Source: Bacteroidales bacterium
GTDB lineage: Bacteria; Bacteroidota; Bacteroidia; Bacteroidales; JAAUTT01
Assembly (NCBI GenBank): GCA_025350365.1
Contig: JANXXY010000126.1
Span: forward strand, 1-9,489
DNA: 9,489 nucleotides
Reading direction: 5' to 3'
How positions within the stretch are numbered: the first letter of the stretch is position 1; every line of letters starts with the position of its first letter. The notes under the pieces were generated by a model. It saw nothing but the letters and a program-made list of their open reading frames with translations. It was not told the origin of the DNA and searched no databases. This document shows positions 1-6,445 of the stretch, piece by piece. The translations under genes were made by a program, and so were the position numbers.

Positions 1-33
1 TTAGCCCTCCTTTTTTAAGGAGGGTTGGGAGGT
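1..33. repeat. GC-rich hairpin at left edge, probable dispersed intergenic repeat
   Basis: CCCTCCTT (5-12) and AAGGAGGG (17-24) are perfectly complementary around a TTTT loop, inside otherwise AT-rich DNA. The following GGTTGGGAGG on the plus strand continues the C/T-rich versus G/A-rich strand bias. Hairpins of this kind recur between genes in many Bacteroidota genomes. It could also be the terminator of a gene lying to the left on either strand. Only one copy is visible, so dispersal is inferred. Confidence 0.5.
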
Positions 34-423
34 TTGTAAAGCTTAAGTAAACACATTAATTATAACCAATAAATTAGTAATAAGTTTAAAACAAAATATG
101 AAATCCAAATAAATGATATAGAAAAATTAGAAATAAATAGAAATACTATTCCTAACGGACGGTATTATAATTGACCTTTAAAATGTAATACATCGGTATA
201 TTTTTTTAAGGTACTGATATTGAGTGCAATTTTGAAAACTGAATTAAATGTAACTAGCTATTAGTCAGTTATTTTAAAATTATCCTATTTTTAAATTTAA
301 CGAAGTGTTATAAATGATATGAAATATTAAATGGATTTTAAACAACCTATTCCCTTTCACTGTTAAATCCGTTGCAACGAATTAAATATTAAAACGTATT
401 TTACGCGGATATTTAAACTGAAA
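34..423. other. AT-rich non-coding stretch upstream of the aldo/keto reductase gene
   Basis: I see no credible gene in this stretch: all frames are interrupted by stops and nothing reads as a protein family. There is a weak inverted repeat GTATTA/TAATAC with an 18-nt loop near 161-190. No TAnnTTTG element was found close to the gene start at 424, so the promoter remains unassigned. Confidence 0.6.
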
Positions 424-1692
424 ATGATTTTTAAAAATTTACCTATTGATAATCCAAAAATGGAATACCGCCGATTTGGGAAAACGAATAAACAAATAAG
501 TGTTATTACTCTGGGGGGCATGCGCTATAAGCATGGATGGAACGAACCCCGCAGTGTAATTGCCGATGACACGCTTGATGAATGTACAGAAACTGTGAAA
601 ACAGCTTTTTCAATGGGCATTAATCATATTGAAACAGCTTATGGTTATATGAAAAGCGAAACGGTATATGGCATTGTGTTGAACGATATTTTGAAATTAA
701 AACGCAGTTCGTATCACCTTATGACCAAAGGCGCGCCATCCACTGCCGAGGAAACCCGAAAGCTGGTTGAAGAACAGCTCATTACATTGAAAACTGATTA
801 TTTTGATTTTTATGCATGGCACGGTTTAAACAACTTGCAATGCTACCAAACCGCCTGCCAGAAAAACGGCCCGGTGGAAGAACTTCTAAAAATGAAAGAT
901 GAAGGCATAATAAAACACGTCGGTTTTAGTACCCATGCACCGCTCGAAATAATTATTAAAGCCATTGAAACCGACATGTTCGATTTTATGAACCTGCATT
1001 ATTATTACTTTTTTCAGCGAAACAAAGGAGCCATTGACCTTGCTCAGACCAAGGATATGGGCGTTTTTATTATTTCAGCCAACGATAAAGGCGGACAGCT
1101 ATCAAAACCACCACAAAAATTAGCCGGCCTTACCAGTCCGTTAACCCCTATTCAGTGGAATGCAAGGTTTTGCCTCGCCAACCCTGCCATACATACATTA
1201 AGCTTTGGATTACCCGCTACTGCCTCTTTCAATCAAATTGATGGAATATTCCCAACCTCCATTCCCCTGTCAGAACAGGATGCAGCCATTAAATACAAGT
1301 TAGACAGTCAACGTCTTAGTGATAAATACTCCGATTTCGATGGCTTTTGCATGAACAACGATCCTTCGGGAATAAACATCCCCGAAATTCTTCGTTTCCG
1401 GACGATGGTTAAATGCTACGATATGAAAGACTTTGGGGTGTACCGATATAATATGTTTCAGGAAAACGATCATTGGTGTCAGGGAGCGTTTGCCACACAG
1501 GACAAGCTTGATAAAATAGATTTGAGCAAATGCCCTGCCGGAATACCAGTTGTTGATCTATTGAAGGAAACACACGAAGCATTGTATATAAATCCCTTGC
1601 CTGAACGCACTGAATTTCGTTGGGATCGCCTTGCTAACGTTAAACGCATTTCGTTTAATAAGTCGTTTATTCACGATCGTTCTTTAGAATAA
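424..1692 (+). CDS. Aldo/keto reductase, COG1453-like, with a degenerate C-terminal ferredoxin-like region
   Basis: Cytoplasmic oxidoreductase of the aldo/keto reductase TIM-barrel fold, presumably NAD(P)H-dependent; the substrate is unknown. The family start EYRRFGKT lies at residues 14-21. The catalytic tetrad maps to E70 (usually Asp, within ETAYGY), Y75, K102 (MTKGAP) and H133 (AWHGLN). The second half (about 300-385) follows the C-terminal extension of COG1453 proteins, which normally carries two CxxCxxCxxxCP clusters binding 4Fe-4S. Here only scattered cysteines remain (C309, C331, C352, and C370 in a CP pair), so iron-sulfur binding is doubtful. Although the cluster ligands are lost, the surrounding sequence (GINIPEI, GIPVVDLLKETHEAL) is kept. 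The start could instead be M13 (position 460), which would begin right at the conserved domain. Neither start has a Shine-Dalgarno sequence. It stands alone and converges on the next gene. The family is clear; the activity is not. Confidence 0.9.
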   Translation: MIFKNLPIDNPKMEYRRFGKTNKQISVITLGGMRYKHGWNEPRSVIADDTLDECTETVKTAFSMGINHIETAYGYMKSETVYGIVLNDILKLKRSSYHLMTKGAPSTAEETRKLVEEQLITLKTDYFDFYAWHGLNNLQCYQTACQKNGPVEELLKMKDEGIIKHVGFSTHAPLEIIIKAIETDMFDFMNLHYYYFFQRNKGAIDLAQTKDMGVFIISANDKGGQLSKPPQKLAGLTSPLTPIQWNARFCLANPAIHTLSFGLPATASFNQIDGIFPTSIPLSEQDAAIKYKLDSQRLSDKYSDFDGFCMNNDPSGINIPEILRFRTMVKCYDMKDFGVYRYNMFQENDHWCQGAFATQDKLDKIDLSKCPAGIPVVDLLKETHEALYINPLPERTEFRWDRLANVKRISFNKSFIHDRSLE

Positions 1693-1727
1693 TACGTTCA
1701 TAATCAAAACAATTCAAACAAAATGCA

Positions 1728-1750
1728 ATAATAACCCTTCTTTTTATTAT
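1728..1750. terminator. Weak AT-only hairpin between convergent genes
   Basis: ATAATAA (1728-1734) can pair with TTATTAT (1744-1750), and the intervening sequence is pyrimidine-rich. It lies in the 103-bp gap between two converging genes, where a bidirectional terminator would be expected. The stem is all A/T and short, so support is weak. A second small stem, ATAGG (1785-1789) with CCTAT (1795-1799), overlaps the stop codon of the hydrolase gene. Confidence 0.25.
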
Positions 1751-1795
1751 CCAATTAGTAACTTTTGTGTAAGTGTTTCATATTATAGGAAAAAC

Positions 1796-3661
1796 CTATT
1801 TTAAAATCCCAACTTCCAAAAACGATTCATTATTCATCTCATGATATACCTTGTGTGTGGCTCTAATAAAATCTTCCGGTTTGGCTTCGTAAATGTTTTC
1901 GATAAATTTCTGAGGATTAACATCAACCAAAGGAAACCATGTACTTTGAATCTGAACCATCAGTCTGTGTCCTTTTTTAAAACAATGAAGAACATCCTGT
2001 AATTCAAGATTTATTTCCACAATTTTGTTAGGTTCAAATGCTATGGGCTTTTCGTAACTTTCTCTGTACCTGCCTCTGATTACCTCACTTCTCACCATCT
2101 GCTGGTATCCGCCCATTCTCATTCCCTTGCGGGTTGTTGGGTTGTCGGGCGCTTCTCCGGGATAGACATCTATTAGCTTTACAACCCAATCGGCATCACT
2201 GCCGGTGGTAGAAACTTTCAAGTGAGCCATTAGCGGTCCGGCCAAGATGATATCATCTGTTAATACTTCAGTTTTATAAACAAGAACATCGGTTCGAGTG
2301 GCGGCAAATCGTTGATCGTCGGTCATATATTCTTTGGTCATACCAAAATAAACATCCTCAGTGTATGGAACTGGCTTCTTTGGATCGCTTATAAATTCAT
2401 CAAAAGAAGGTACCGCAGATGATGTTTGGTTAAAAGAGAGATTGCCATTTGCATTAAGATATAATTTTTTAGCAACTAAATCTTTTGGCGGCCATGTTTC
2501 AAATCGTTGCCATTTGTTATTCCCTGTCATAAACATCATGGCTTCTGGCAAGTTTAAAGTTCCTTTGTCTTTCAGGTAATAAGTAAAAAAGGGCAGTTCG
2601 ATGCTATCGCGATAAAAGAGTGAAGTTTTGGTGGCGAACGATACATTTCCAAGAAAAGATCCGTCAGTTCGAGCCCATCCTCCATGAATCCATGGACCAA
2701 TTACCAACGAGTTTTTTATTCCGGGATTATTCTTCTCAATATTTGAATACGTTTTGAATGTTCCGTACAAGTCTTCTGCATCGTACCATCCACCCACCAC
2801 TAAAATAGCAGGTTTGATATTTTTAAGATAAGGAAGTATGTTTCTTTTTTGCCAGAATATATCGTAATCGGGATGAGCCACAATATCGTTCCAAAACCCA
2901 ATGCTATCACCAAAATATTTCGTTTTAGCATTTTGCAGAGGACCCAGTTCCATAAAAAAATTGTAGGCATCAGGGGTTTTCCATTGATAAGGAATAATCC
3001 AGTCTTTGCTAAACCCATGTCTGGGAAGATCCATCGTCGCAAAAAAATCAAAATTCGGACCCAGAAAGAAAGCTCCATGATGATGAACGTCGTCGAAAAA
3101 CCAATCGGCGATAGGCGCCTGAGGCGATACACATTTCAATGCAGGATGTGCATTAATAGCAGCACATGAGGCATAATATCCCGGATACGAAATTCCCCAC
3201 ATACCAATTCTATCGTTATGATTCTTCAAATTTTTTATCAGCCAATCCATGGTATCAAATGCATCGGAGCCTTCATCTACATCGTTTTTAGTTTTTTTAT
3301 TATCGATGAAAGGAGTCATGTGCTTAAAAACCCCCTCTGACATAAACCTACCACGAACATCCTGAAATACAAAAATAAATCCTTCTCTTAAAAAGACCGG
3401 TGAAAGACCTCTTCGGAAAATAAAATTCATATCCTTTCCGTAAGGAGAAATATTATAAGGAGTGCGATTAAAAAGAATTGGGTATTTCATCGACTGATCG
3501 CGGGGTGAATACACTATCGTAAAAAGTTTGACACCGTCCCTCATAGGAACCTGAAATTCAGCTTTTGTATAGTGTTGAACAAGGTATAGTGAATCGTCAT
3601 TGATGCGCGATGCTAAGAGGCTGCTGCTAATGAATAAAAAAAGGAGAAAAGAATACTTCAT
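1796..3661 (-). CDS. Secreted CocE/NonD-family alpha/beta hydrolase (X-Pro dipeptidyl-peptidase S15-like)
   Basis: Predicted serine acylase, esterase or peptidase of the CocE/NonD family (cocaine esterase, glutaryl-7-ACA acylase, alpha-amino-acid ester hydrolase); the natural substrate cannot be told. I start it at 3661, giving 621 aa, because that Met opens a clear signal peptide (MKYSFLLFLF then ISSSLLAS). An in-frame upstream ATG at 3691 would put ten residues before it. The N-terminal landmark MRDGVKL is at about 40-46. The triad is visible: nucleophile S158 in GISYPG, D294 in GGWYDAED and H326 in GPWIHGGW. Y69 in NRTPYN fits the oxyanion-hole tyrosine. The C-terminal part (about 370-621) matches the beta-sandwich typical of the family. 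Product location is periplasm or outside. It is divergent from nothing nearby and converges on the aldo/keto reductase gene. Confidence 0.93.
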   Translation of the reverse strand: MKYSFLLFLFISSSLLASRINDDSLYLVQHYTKAEFQVPMRDGVKLFTIVYSPRDQSMKYPILFNRTPYNISPYGKDMNFIFRRGLSPVFLREGFIFVFQDVRGRFMSEGVFKHMTPFIDNKKTKNDVDEGSDAFDTMDWLIKNLKNHNDRIGMWGISYPGYYASCAAINAHPALKCVSPQAPIADWFFDDVHHHGAFFLGPNFDFFATMDLPRHGFSKDWIIPYQWKTPDAYNFFMELGPLQNAKTKYFGDSIGFWNDIVAHPDYDIFWQKRNILPYLKNIKPAILVVGGWYDAEDLYGTFKTYSNIEKNNPGIKNSLVIGPWIHGGWARTDGSFLGNVSFATKTSLFYRDSIELPFFTYYLKDKGTLNLPEAMMFMTGNNKWQRFETWPPKDLVAKKLYLNANGNLSFNQTSSAVPSFDEFISDPKKPVPYTEDVYFGMTKEYMTDDQRFAATRTDVLVYKTEVLTDDIILAGPLMAHLKVSTTGSDADWVVKLIDVYPGEAPDNPTTRKGMRMGGYQQMVRSEVIRGRYRESYEKPIAFEPNKIVEINLELQDVLHCFKKGHRLMVQIQSTWFPLVDVNPQKFIENIYEAKPEDFIRATHKVYHEMNNESFLEVGILK

Positions 3662-3704
3662 AAAAGGTAAGATTTTCGGATAATTAAACACGACAAATAG
3701 GGTT

Positions 3705-3712
3705 CAAAATTA
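3705..3712 (-). promoter_or_regulatory. Candidate Bacteroidota -7 element for the CocE-type hydrolase gene
   Basis: The minus strand reads TAATTTTG, matching TAnnTTTG, about 43 bases upstream of the chosen start at 3661. That spacing would give a short 5' leader. No convincing -33 TTTG lies at the expected distance, so this is a motif match only. Confidence 0.35.
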
Positions 3713-3722
3713 AACGAAATTT

Positions 3723-4127
3723 CTAACGAACACCGATATGTACCGCTTGTTTTTTGCAAAACAAGGAGACTCGCCCTAAGTCCAAAGTTTATTATTCTGA
3801 AAAGTAGTCCAACATGGACTTAAATGTTTGGGCTTGCAGCCCAACCGAAGTCCTATTTATTAGTGGCAGTGTATTATTCAATTTTATAATCTTTAATCCC
3901 ATGTAACGCCCTTCTAAACTTACCTCGCTCTTCGACTCTGATCGAACCGCCTCAGCTCGCCTTGGTTTTCTAAGCAAATTTGGTGTTGTTCCGGATATTC
4001 CGACGTCCAGGACTTGGACGATTGACCTGTCGAGGCTCAATGTCGAGGCTTATACTGCCGCTGTTTGCGCTTCGTACCAACATCTCTATTGACTACGCAA
4101 GACTCGATTGCTGGCGGTTCGTAGTTA
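3723..4127. repeat. GC-richer, hairpin-rich non-coding island with imperfect inverted ends
   Basis: This island differs in composition from the AT-rich genes beside it; for example 3961-4020 is 28 of 60 G/C. Its left end, CTAACGAACACCGATATG (3723-3740), resembles the left end of the repeat at 5076-5216 (CTAACGAGACCGGATATG). Its right end, read on the minus strand, is CTACGAACCGCC, an imperfect inverted match to the left end. Several small hairpins lie within: AGTCC/GGACT (3806-3820), TTGGGCT/AGCCCAA (3828-3844), GTCCA/TGGAC near 4005-4019, plus a local duplication of GTCGAGGCT near 4029-4049. An 82-codon frame crosses it but lacks a credible start and reads as low-complexity charged sequence. 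It begins two bases after the stop codon of the lipoprotein gene. It may be a long cassette-recombination-type site or decayed mobile DNA. Confidence 0.45.
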
Positions 4128-4128
4128 T

Positions 4129-4479
4129 TTATAAAGATGGATTTAGTACAGCAGTGGTATCAGTAATCACAATAGTAAGGTTGTGGTCAACATCTAGTTG
4201 AAATTTGCTTTTAGTCTTTAGATAAACTCGTTTACCACTACTAACCATGTAAAAACTTAAATCATTGATCTTTGGAAACGTTCCCTTTTTGTCCTCAATT
4301 GTTACTTCATTGCTTTCTTCACCTGTTAACAAAGAATATGTAATTGAATAATCTCCCCAGTTAACGCTTTCAAGTTTAACATTATGAACTTTATTTTGGA
4401 CTTTTATTGTCCCTTTATCATTCTCACAAGAATAAATACCCACTAATATTAATACAATAATTATATTTTTCATAATCAA
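4129..4479 (-). CDS. Small lipoprotein, function unknown (second gene of a coupled pair)
   Basis: A 116-aa protein that I do not recognise. A signal peptide with a hydrophobic core (IIIVLILVG) ends at C18 in the sequence GIYSC, a reasonable lipobox, and the mature protein starts CENDKG. The remainder is strand-rich and polar and looks like a small beta-sandwich, but no named domain is evident. Its ATG overlaps the stop of the preceding gene as ATGA (4476-4479), which points to co-transcription and translational coupling. A second Met two codons later (4473) is an equally good start for the signal peptide. The mature part contains SVNWGDYSITY, which loosely recalls NSIWGNFQSL in the partner protein, so the two may be distantly related or bind each other; that is inference. 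The TAA lies against the 3723-4127 island. Confidence 0.75.
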   Translation of the reverse strand: MIMKNIIIVLILVGIYSCENDKGTIKVQNKVHNVKLESVNWGDYSITYSLLTGEESNEVTIEDKKGTFPKINDLSFYMVSSGKRVYLKTKSKFQLDVDHNLTIVITDTTAVLNPSL

Positions 4480-5048
4480 TTTTTTATTTCGATTTCAAAT
4501 TCACCAATATAGGAGCTTTTAACATTTTCTTTAACCTCCAATGGGACTGTAATCATTGGGTAAATTCTTTTTATTTGAGAATTAATCAACTTGATGTCAA
4601 AATAATCAATTTGGCATATATAATCACCAGGCTTTAACGTCAAAAAATTATTGATTAAATCTGAATACTCTCCTGCAGTCGTTAGAGTATCTTTATCGGA
4701 TTGCTGAGAAGCTATCACGGTGTATTGAACTGAACTGTTACTTACAAGATAATTATTGATAATCTTTTTGTCAATTCGTGAAGTATCAATCGTTAAAGAT
4801 TGGAAATTGCCCCAAATACTATTGTTTACTTTTAAAGAGAGATTATTTATAGATTCCGCCACTAAATACTCTTTTTGATTATTTATAACTATGTAAGGTT
4901 TAATTATAAATAGAATCTCTTTAAACGTTGTACTAGTAGATTCTGAATAAATAGTCGATTCGCTCGAATAAGTATAGGGCGAATTACTTTCTTTCTTACA
5001 GGAAGTCAAAATCCCGATGAATAATAAAATTAAAAACGTATTTTTCAT
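4476..5048 (-). CDS. Lipoprotein, function unknown (first gene of a coupled pair)
   Basis: A 190-aa protein of unknown family. I start it at 5048, where MKNTFLILLF opens a lipoprotein signal peptide with lipobox LTSC (C17), followed by KKESN. In Bacteroidota, charged residues just after the cysteine can act as a surface-export signal; whether KKE suffices is unclear. The frame stays open upstream to 5186, but that stretch is the neighbouring structured repeat read through and should not be included. After a Ser/Thr-rich linker (about 22-42) the protein is polar and strand-rich, with a late segment LKPGDYICQIDYFDIKL that resembles an Ig-like or fibronectin-like strand pattern without matching a family I can name. 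Composition is AT-rich compared with the receptor and reductase genes; 4801-4860 is 19 of 60 G/C. It overlaps the next gene by ATGA. Confidence 0.8.
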   Translation of the reverse strand: MKNTFLILLFIGILTSCKKESNSPYTYSSESTIYSESTSTTFKEILFIIKPYIVINNQKEYLVAESINNLSLKVNNSIWGNFQSLTIDTSRIDKKIINNYLVSNSSVQYTVIASQQSDKDTLTTAGEYSDLINNFLTLKPGDYICQIDYFDIKLINSQIKRIYPMITVPLEVKENVKSSYIGEFEIEIKN

Positions 5049-5075
5049 AATGGTAAATTTTTTGTTTTTACTGTA

Positions 5076-5216
5076 GCCGCTAACGAGACCGGATATGAAA
5101 TGTTGGTGGATATTCGGAGCGATTTCCTGTCCGCCCGTTACAAACTTGGCAAGGGCGATACACTTAAATAACCAATTAACTACCAATATTTTATACCCGA
5201 TGTTGTGTGCCGTTTT
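5076..5216 (-). repeat. attC-like structured repeat (candidate cassette recombination site)
   Basis: Read on the minus strand the element opens with GGCACACAAC and closes with CGTTAGCGGC, so it has AAC near one end and GTT near the other, as cassette sites do. Just inside, 5089-5109 and 5180-5200 form an imperfect inverted repeat with 16 of 21 positions complementary; the other five are transitions, and several would form G-T wobbles on one strand. A second stem, CGCCC (5132-5136) with GGGCG (5153-5157), sits in the loop. Length is about 141 bp, at the upper end for attC sites of large chromosomal integrons. It lies between the stop of one small gene and the start of the next, both on the minus strand. 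The ends do not match the classical RYYYAAC/GTTRRRY core exactly, so it could be another kind of Bacteroidota intergenic repeat. Confidence 0.55.
5201..5216 (+). repeat. Left copy of an inverted 16-bp motif
   Basis: TGTTGTGTGCCGTTTT here is the inverse of AAAATGGCACACAACA at 6004-6019, matching at 15 of 16 positions. It is also the outer end of the 5076-5216 repeat. The two copies bracket the 5216-5877 reading frames. Confidence 0.6.
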
Positions 5217-5347
5217 TATTTATTTGTATCGTCGTCATCAATTATTTGTTCTTCTTGAACAAAATTTCTTGTGTCATTTAACATCCTGCATTCATCATAA
5301 AAAGCATTTGAAAAACCTATCATGGTGGCTCCAAAAATTATGTACAT
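5216..5347 (-). CDS. Acidic-tailed short frame: probable C-terminal part of the frameshifted gene, or a 43-aa protein
   Basis: A 43-codon frame with an ATG at 5347 whose product begins MYIIFGATMIGFSNAF and ends in DDDDTNK. The same frame stays open upstream to the A7 run at 5422-5428. Read from there it gives 68 residues, with a basic stretch (KRIRRW), a short hydrophobic stretch and an acidic tail, which looks like real protein. Two readings are possible: it is the true C-terminus of the 5338-5877 gene, lost through a one-base change or reached by -1 slippage on A AAA AAA, or it is a small gene whose ATG overlaps the end of that gene. The stop abuts the attC-like repeat directly, as the lipoprotein stop at 4129 abuts its own element, which favours the first reading. 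No family is recognised. Confidence 0.45.
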   Translation of the reverse strand: MYIIFGATMIGFSNAFYDECRMLNDTRNFVQEEQIIDDDDTNK

Positions 5348-5877
5348 CCACCTTCTAATCCTTTTTGCAACATACTTAGTACCTTTAAATATTCGAAAGG
5401 ATTTATTCGTTGATTTATCGATTTTTTTGCAAATAAAAAATTACACATAATATTTCCTACATCATACCGATTTTTAAATAAAAGACTATGTTTGAAAAAC
5501 AAAACTTTCATCTTGTAGGAATTATGGTGATTTTCAATGGATTTTCTTGGGATACTTAATTCATTTATTTTCCAATTTAAAGTGGCTACTGCGCAAATCA
5601 ATTTAACTTGTGATTTTAATTTAACACTTACTTTTTGATTGAAAATTAAAGCATAATCATCTGACCATGATTTTAAAATTAAAATTGAAACTACAGAATA
5701 GAGGTATTGACTGAAATGATAGCATCTTGAAACCTTTTCATTCGAATTGACTGTATTAATCAATTCCGTTTGCTTAATATTTTCTGCCTTAAAGCAAGAA
5801 ATAGAAGTCTTTTCTCCAAACCCTAATAGACTCAGGATTATTAATGTTGAAAAAAAATATTTTAAGTGAATTTTCAA
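5338..5877 (-). CDS. Hypothetical exported protein, probably frameshifted at an A7 run
   Basis: A 179-codon frame of unknown family. The only usual start is TTG at 5877, because a TAA lies four codons upstream. The first residues (KIHLKYFFSTLIILSLLGFG) form a good signal peptide. The rest is Lys/Asn-rich with several cysteines and no motif I can name. Composition is very AT-rich; 5461-5520 is 15 of 60 G/C. At 5422-5428 (minus strand) the frame crosses GCA AAA AAA. Slipping back one base there would leave the last 27 residues and continue into the frame that ends at 5216, giving a 220-aa product (152 plus 68). That longer version has a protein-like C-terminus and ends exactly at the repeat. 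So the annotated C-terminus is suspect: sequencing error, decay, phase variation or programmed slippage are all possible. Confidence 0.5.
   Translation of the reverse strand: MKIHLKYFFSTLIILSLLGFGEKTSISCFKAENIKQTELINTVNSNEKVSRCYHFSQYLYSVVSILILKSWSDDYALIFNQKVSVKLKSQVKLICAVATLNWKINELSIPRKSIENHHNSYKMKVLFFKHSLLFKNRYDVGNIMCNFLFAKKSINQRINPFEYLKVLSMLQKGLEGGCT
5422..5428 (-). other. A7 homopolymer, putative frameshift site (A AAA AAA in frame)
   Basis: On the minus strand the run follows GCA in frame and is read as AAA AAA, forming the slippery heptamer A AAA AAA used for -1 frameshifting in some bacterial genes. A one-base slip joins two protein-like frames. No strong stimulatory hairpin is evident just downstream, so a simple indel or homopolymer length variation is at least as likely. 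Confidence 0.45.
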
Positions 5878-5946
5878 GCTATATGCAATTTAAATGGTGA
5901 AAAGCTGTAAATATTTTTTTTTAAGACCTCACGATTTATAATTCAA

Positions 5947-5954
5947 CAAATTTA
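5947..5954 (-). promoter_or_regulatory. Candidate -7 element upstream of the TTG-started hypothetical gene
   Basis: The minus strand reads TAAATTTG, a match to TAnnTTTG, 70 bases before the TTG at 5877. A -33 TTTG is not found at the expected distance. In such AT-rich DNA a chance match is likely. Confidence 0.25.
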
Positions 5955-6003
5955 TTCTAATTTCTTCTTAATCAGAGAAGTTTATCTCGATCTCATGATG
6001 TCT

Positions 6004-6019
6004 AAAATGGCACACAACA
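6004..6019 (-). repeat. Right copy of the inverted 16-bp motif
   Basis: AAAATGGCACACAACA on the plus strand; its reverse complement matches 5201-5216 at 15 of 16 positions. Orientation is opposite to the copy in the 5076-5216 repeat. I could not find a convincing partner arm to the right, so this may be a fragment of a second repeat. Confidence 0.55.
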
Positions 6020-6445
6020 ATTATATAACCCCAATTATACTTATATCCCAAATGTCATTGTATTTATTTTTTAATAATTTACTGATAACCTACATTTCAT
6101 TCCGTTTAGGTAATATTTTTAGGTTCGGAGCTTTGAATAAATAGGTGCATAAATATATAATTTATTTTCTTAAAATTCAACTATTTACATATTGTAATTT
6201 GCGGGTAGTTAAACAAAAATCAATAATTTCATTTCATTCTTCGTAATGAATAAGATTGTAAAGGTTCCTACTCTTGAAAAAAAATTGAATGGGCGTTAAG
6301 TTTTCAAGCATTTAAGCTGTCAAAACTTGGTGTATCGCGATTTGTTTGTCGTGTAACACGTCAATCCAGTCTGTTACCTGAATGGTAGGAAAGTGCAAAA
6401 TTAAGTGATCGTATATTTGAAAACCTCAACTTTTTCATCGTGTTT

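Larger units (their letters stand above)
5878..6445. other. AT-rich intergenic region holding one inverted motif copy
   Basis: No credible gene is seen in these 568 bases. They contain the second copy of the 16-bp inverted motif (6004-6019). A nearby weak stem of ATATAA with TTATAT lies around 6022-6048. Two short frames (17 codons at 6246-6299 plus, 25 codons at 6361-6438 minus) have nothing to support them. No obvious terminator for the receptor gene ending at 6446 is visible. Confidence 0.55.

Noticed and set aside
2800..3169. Overlapping open frames on both strands within the CocE-type gene
   Set aside because: The gene there has a full catalytic triad and domain pattern; the other frames are shadows of it.
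3792..4040. 82-codon frame on the minus strand inside the GC-richer island
   Set aside because: It relies on a TTG start just after a stop, reads as charged low-complexity sequence rich in Arg, Ser and Glu, and crosses several hairpins. It is better explained by the structured DNA.
5049..5186. N-terminal extension of the first lipoprotein gene
   Set aside because: This frame is the 5076-5216 repeat read through. The signal peptide and lipobox start cleanly at 5048.
5095..5358. 87-codon plus-strand frame across the repeat and the split gene
   Set aside because: It crosses the structured repeat and lies antisense to a more protein-like frame; the product has no recognisable features.
5201..6019. 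Classical insertion sequence interpretation of the inverted-motif segment
   Set aside because: The encoded protein has a signal peptide and no DDE, HUH or recombinase motif, and no target duplication is evident at the ends.
6246..6299. 17-codon plus-strand frame
   Set aside because: It is chance-sized and has no supporting signal.
6412..6419. TATATTTG on the plus strand, a match to TAnnTTTG
   Set aside because: No plus-strand gene follows and there is no -33 element; expected by chance in AT-rich DNA.
6361..6438. 25-codon minus-strand frame after the receptor gene
   Set aside because: It is too short, with no start context or composition to distinguish it from chance.
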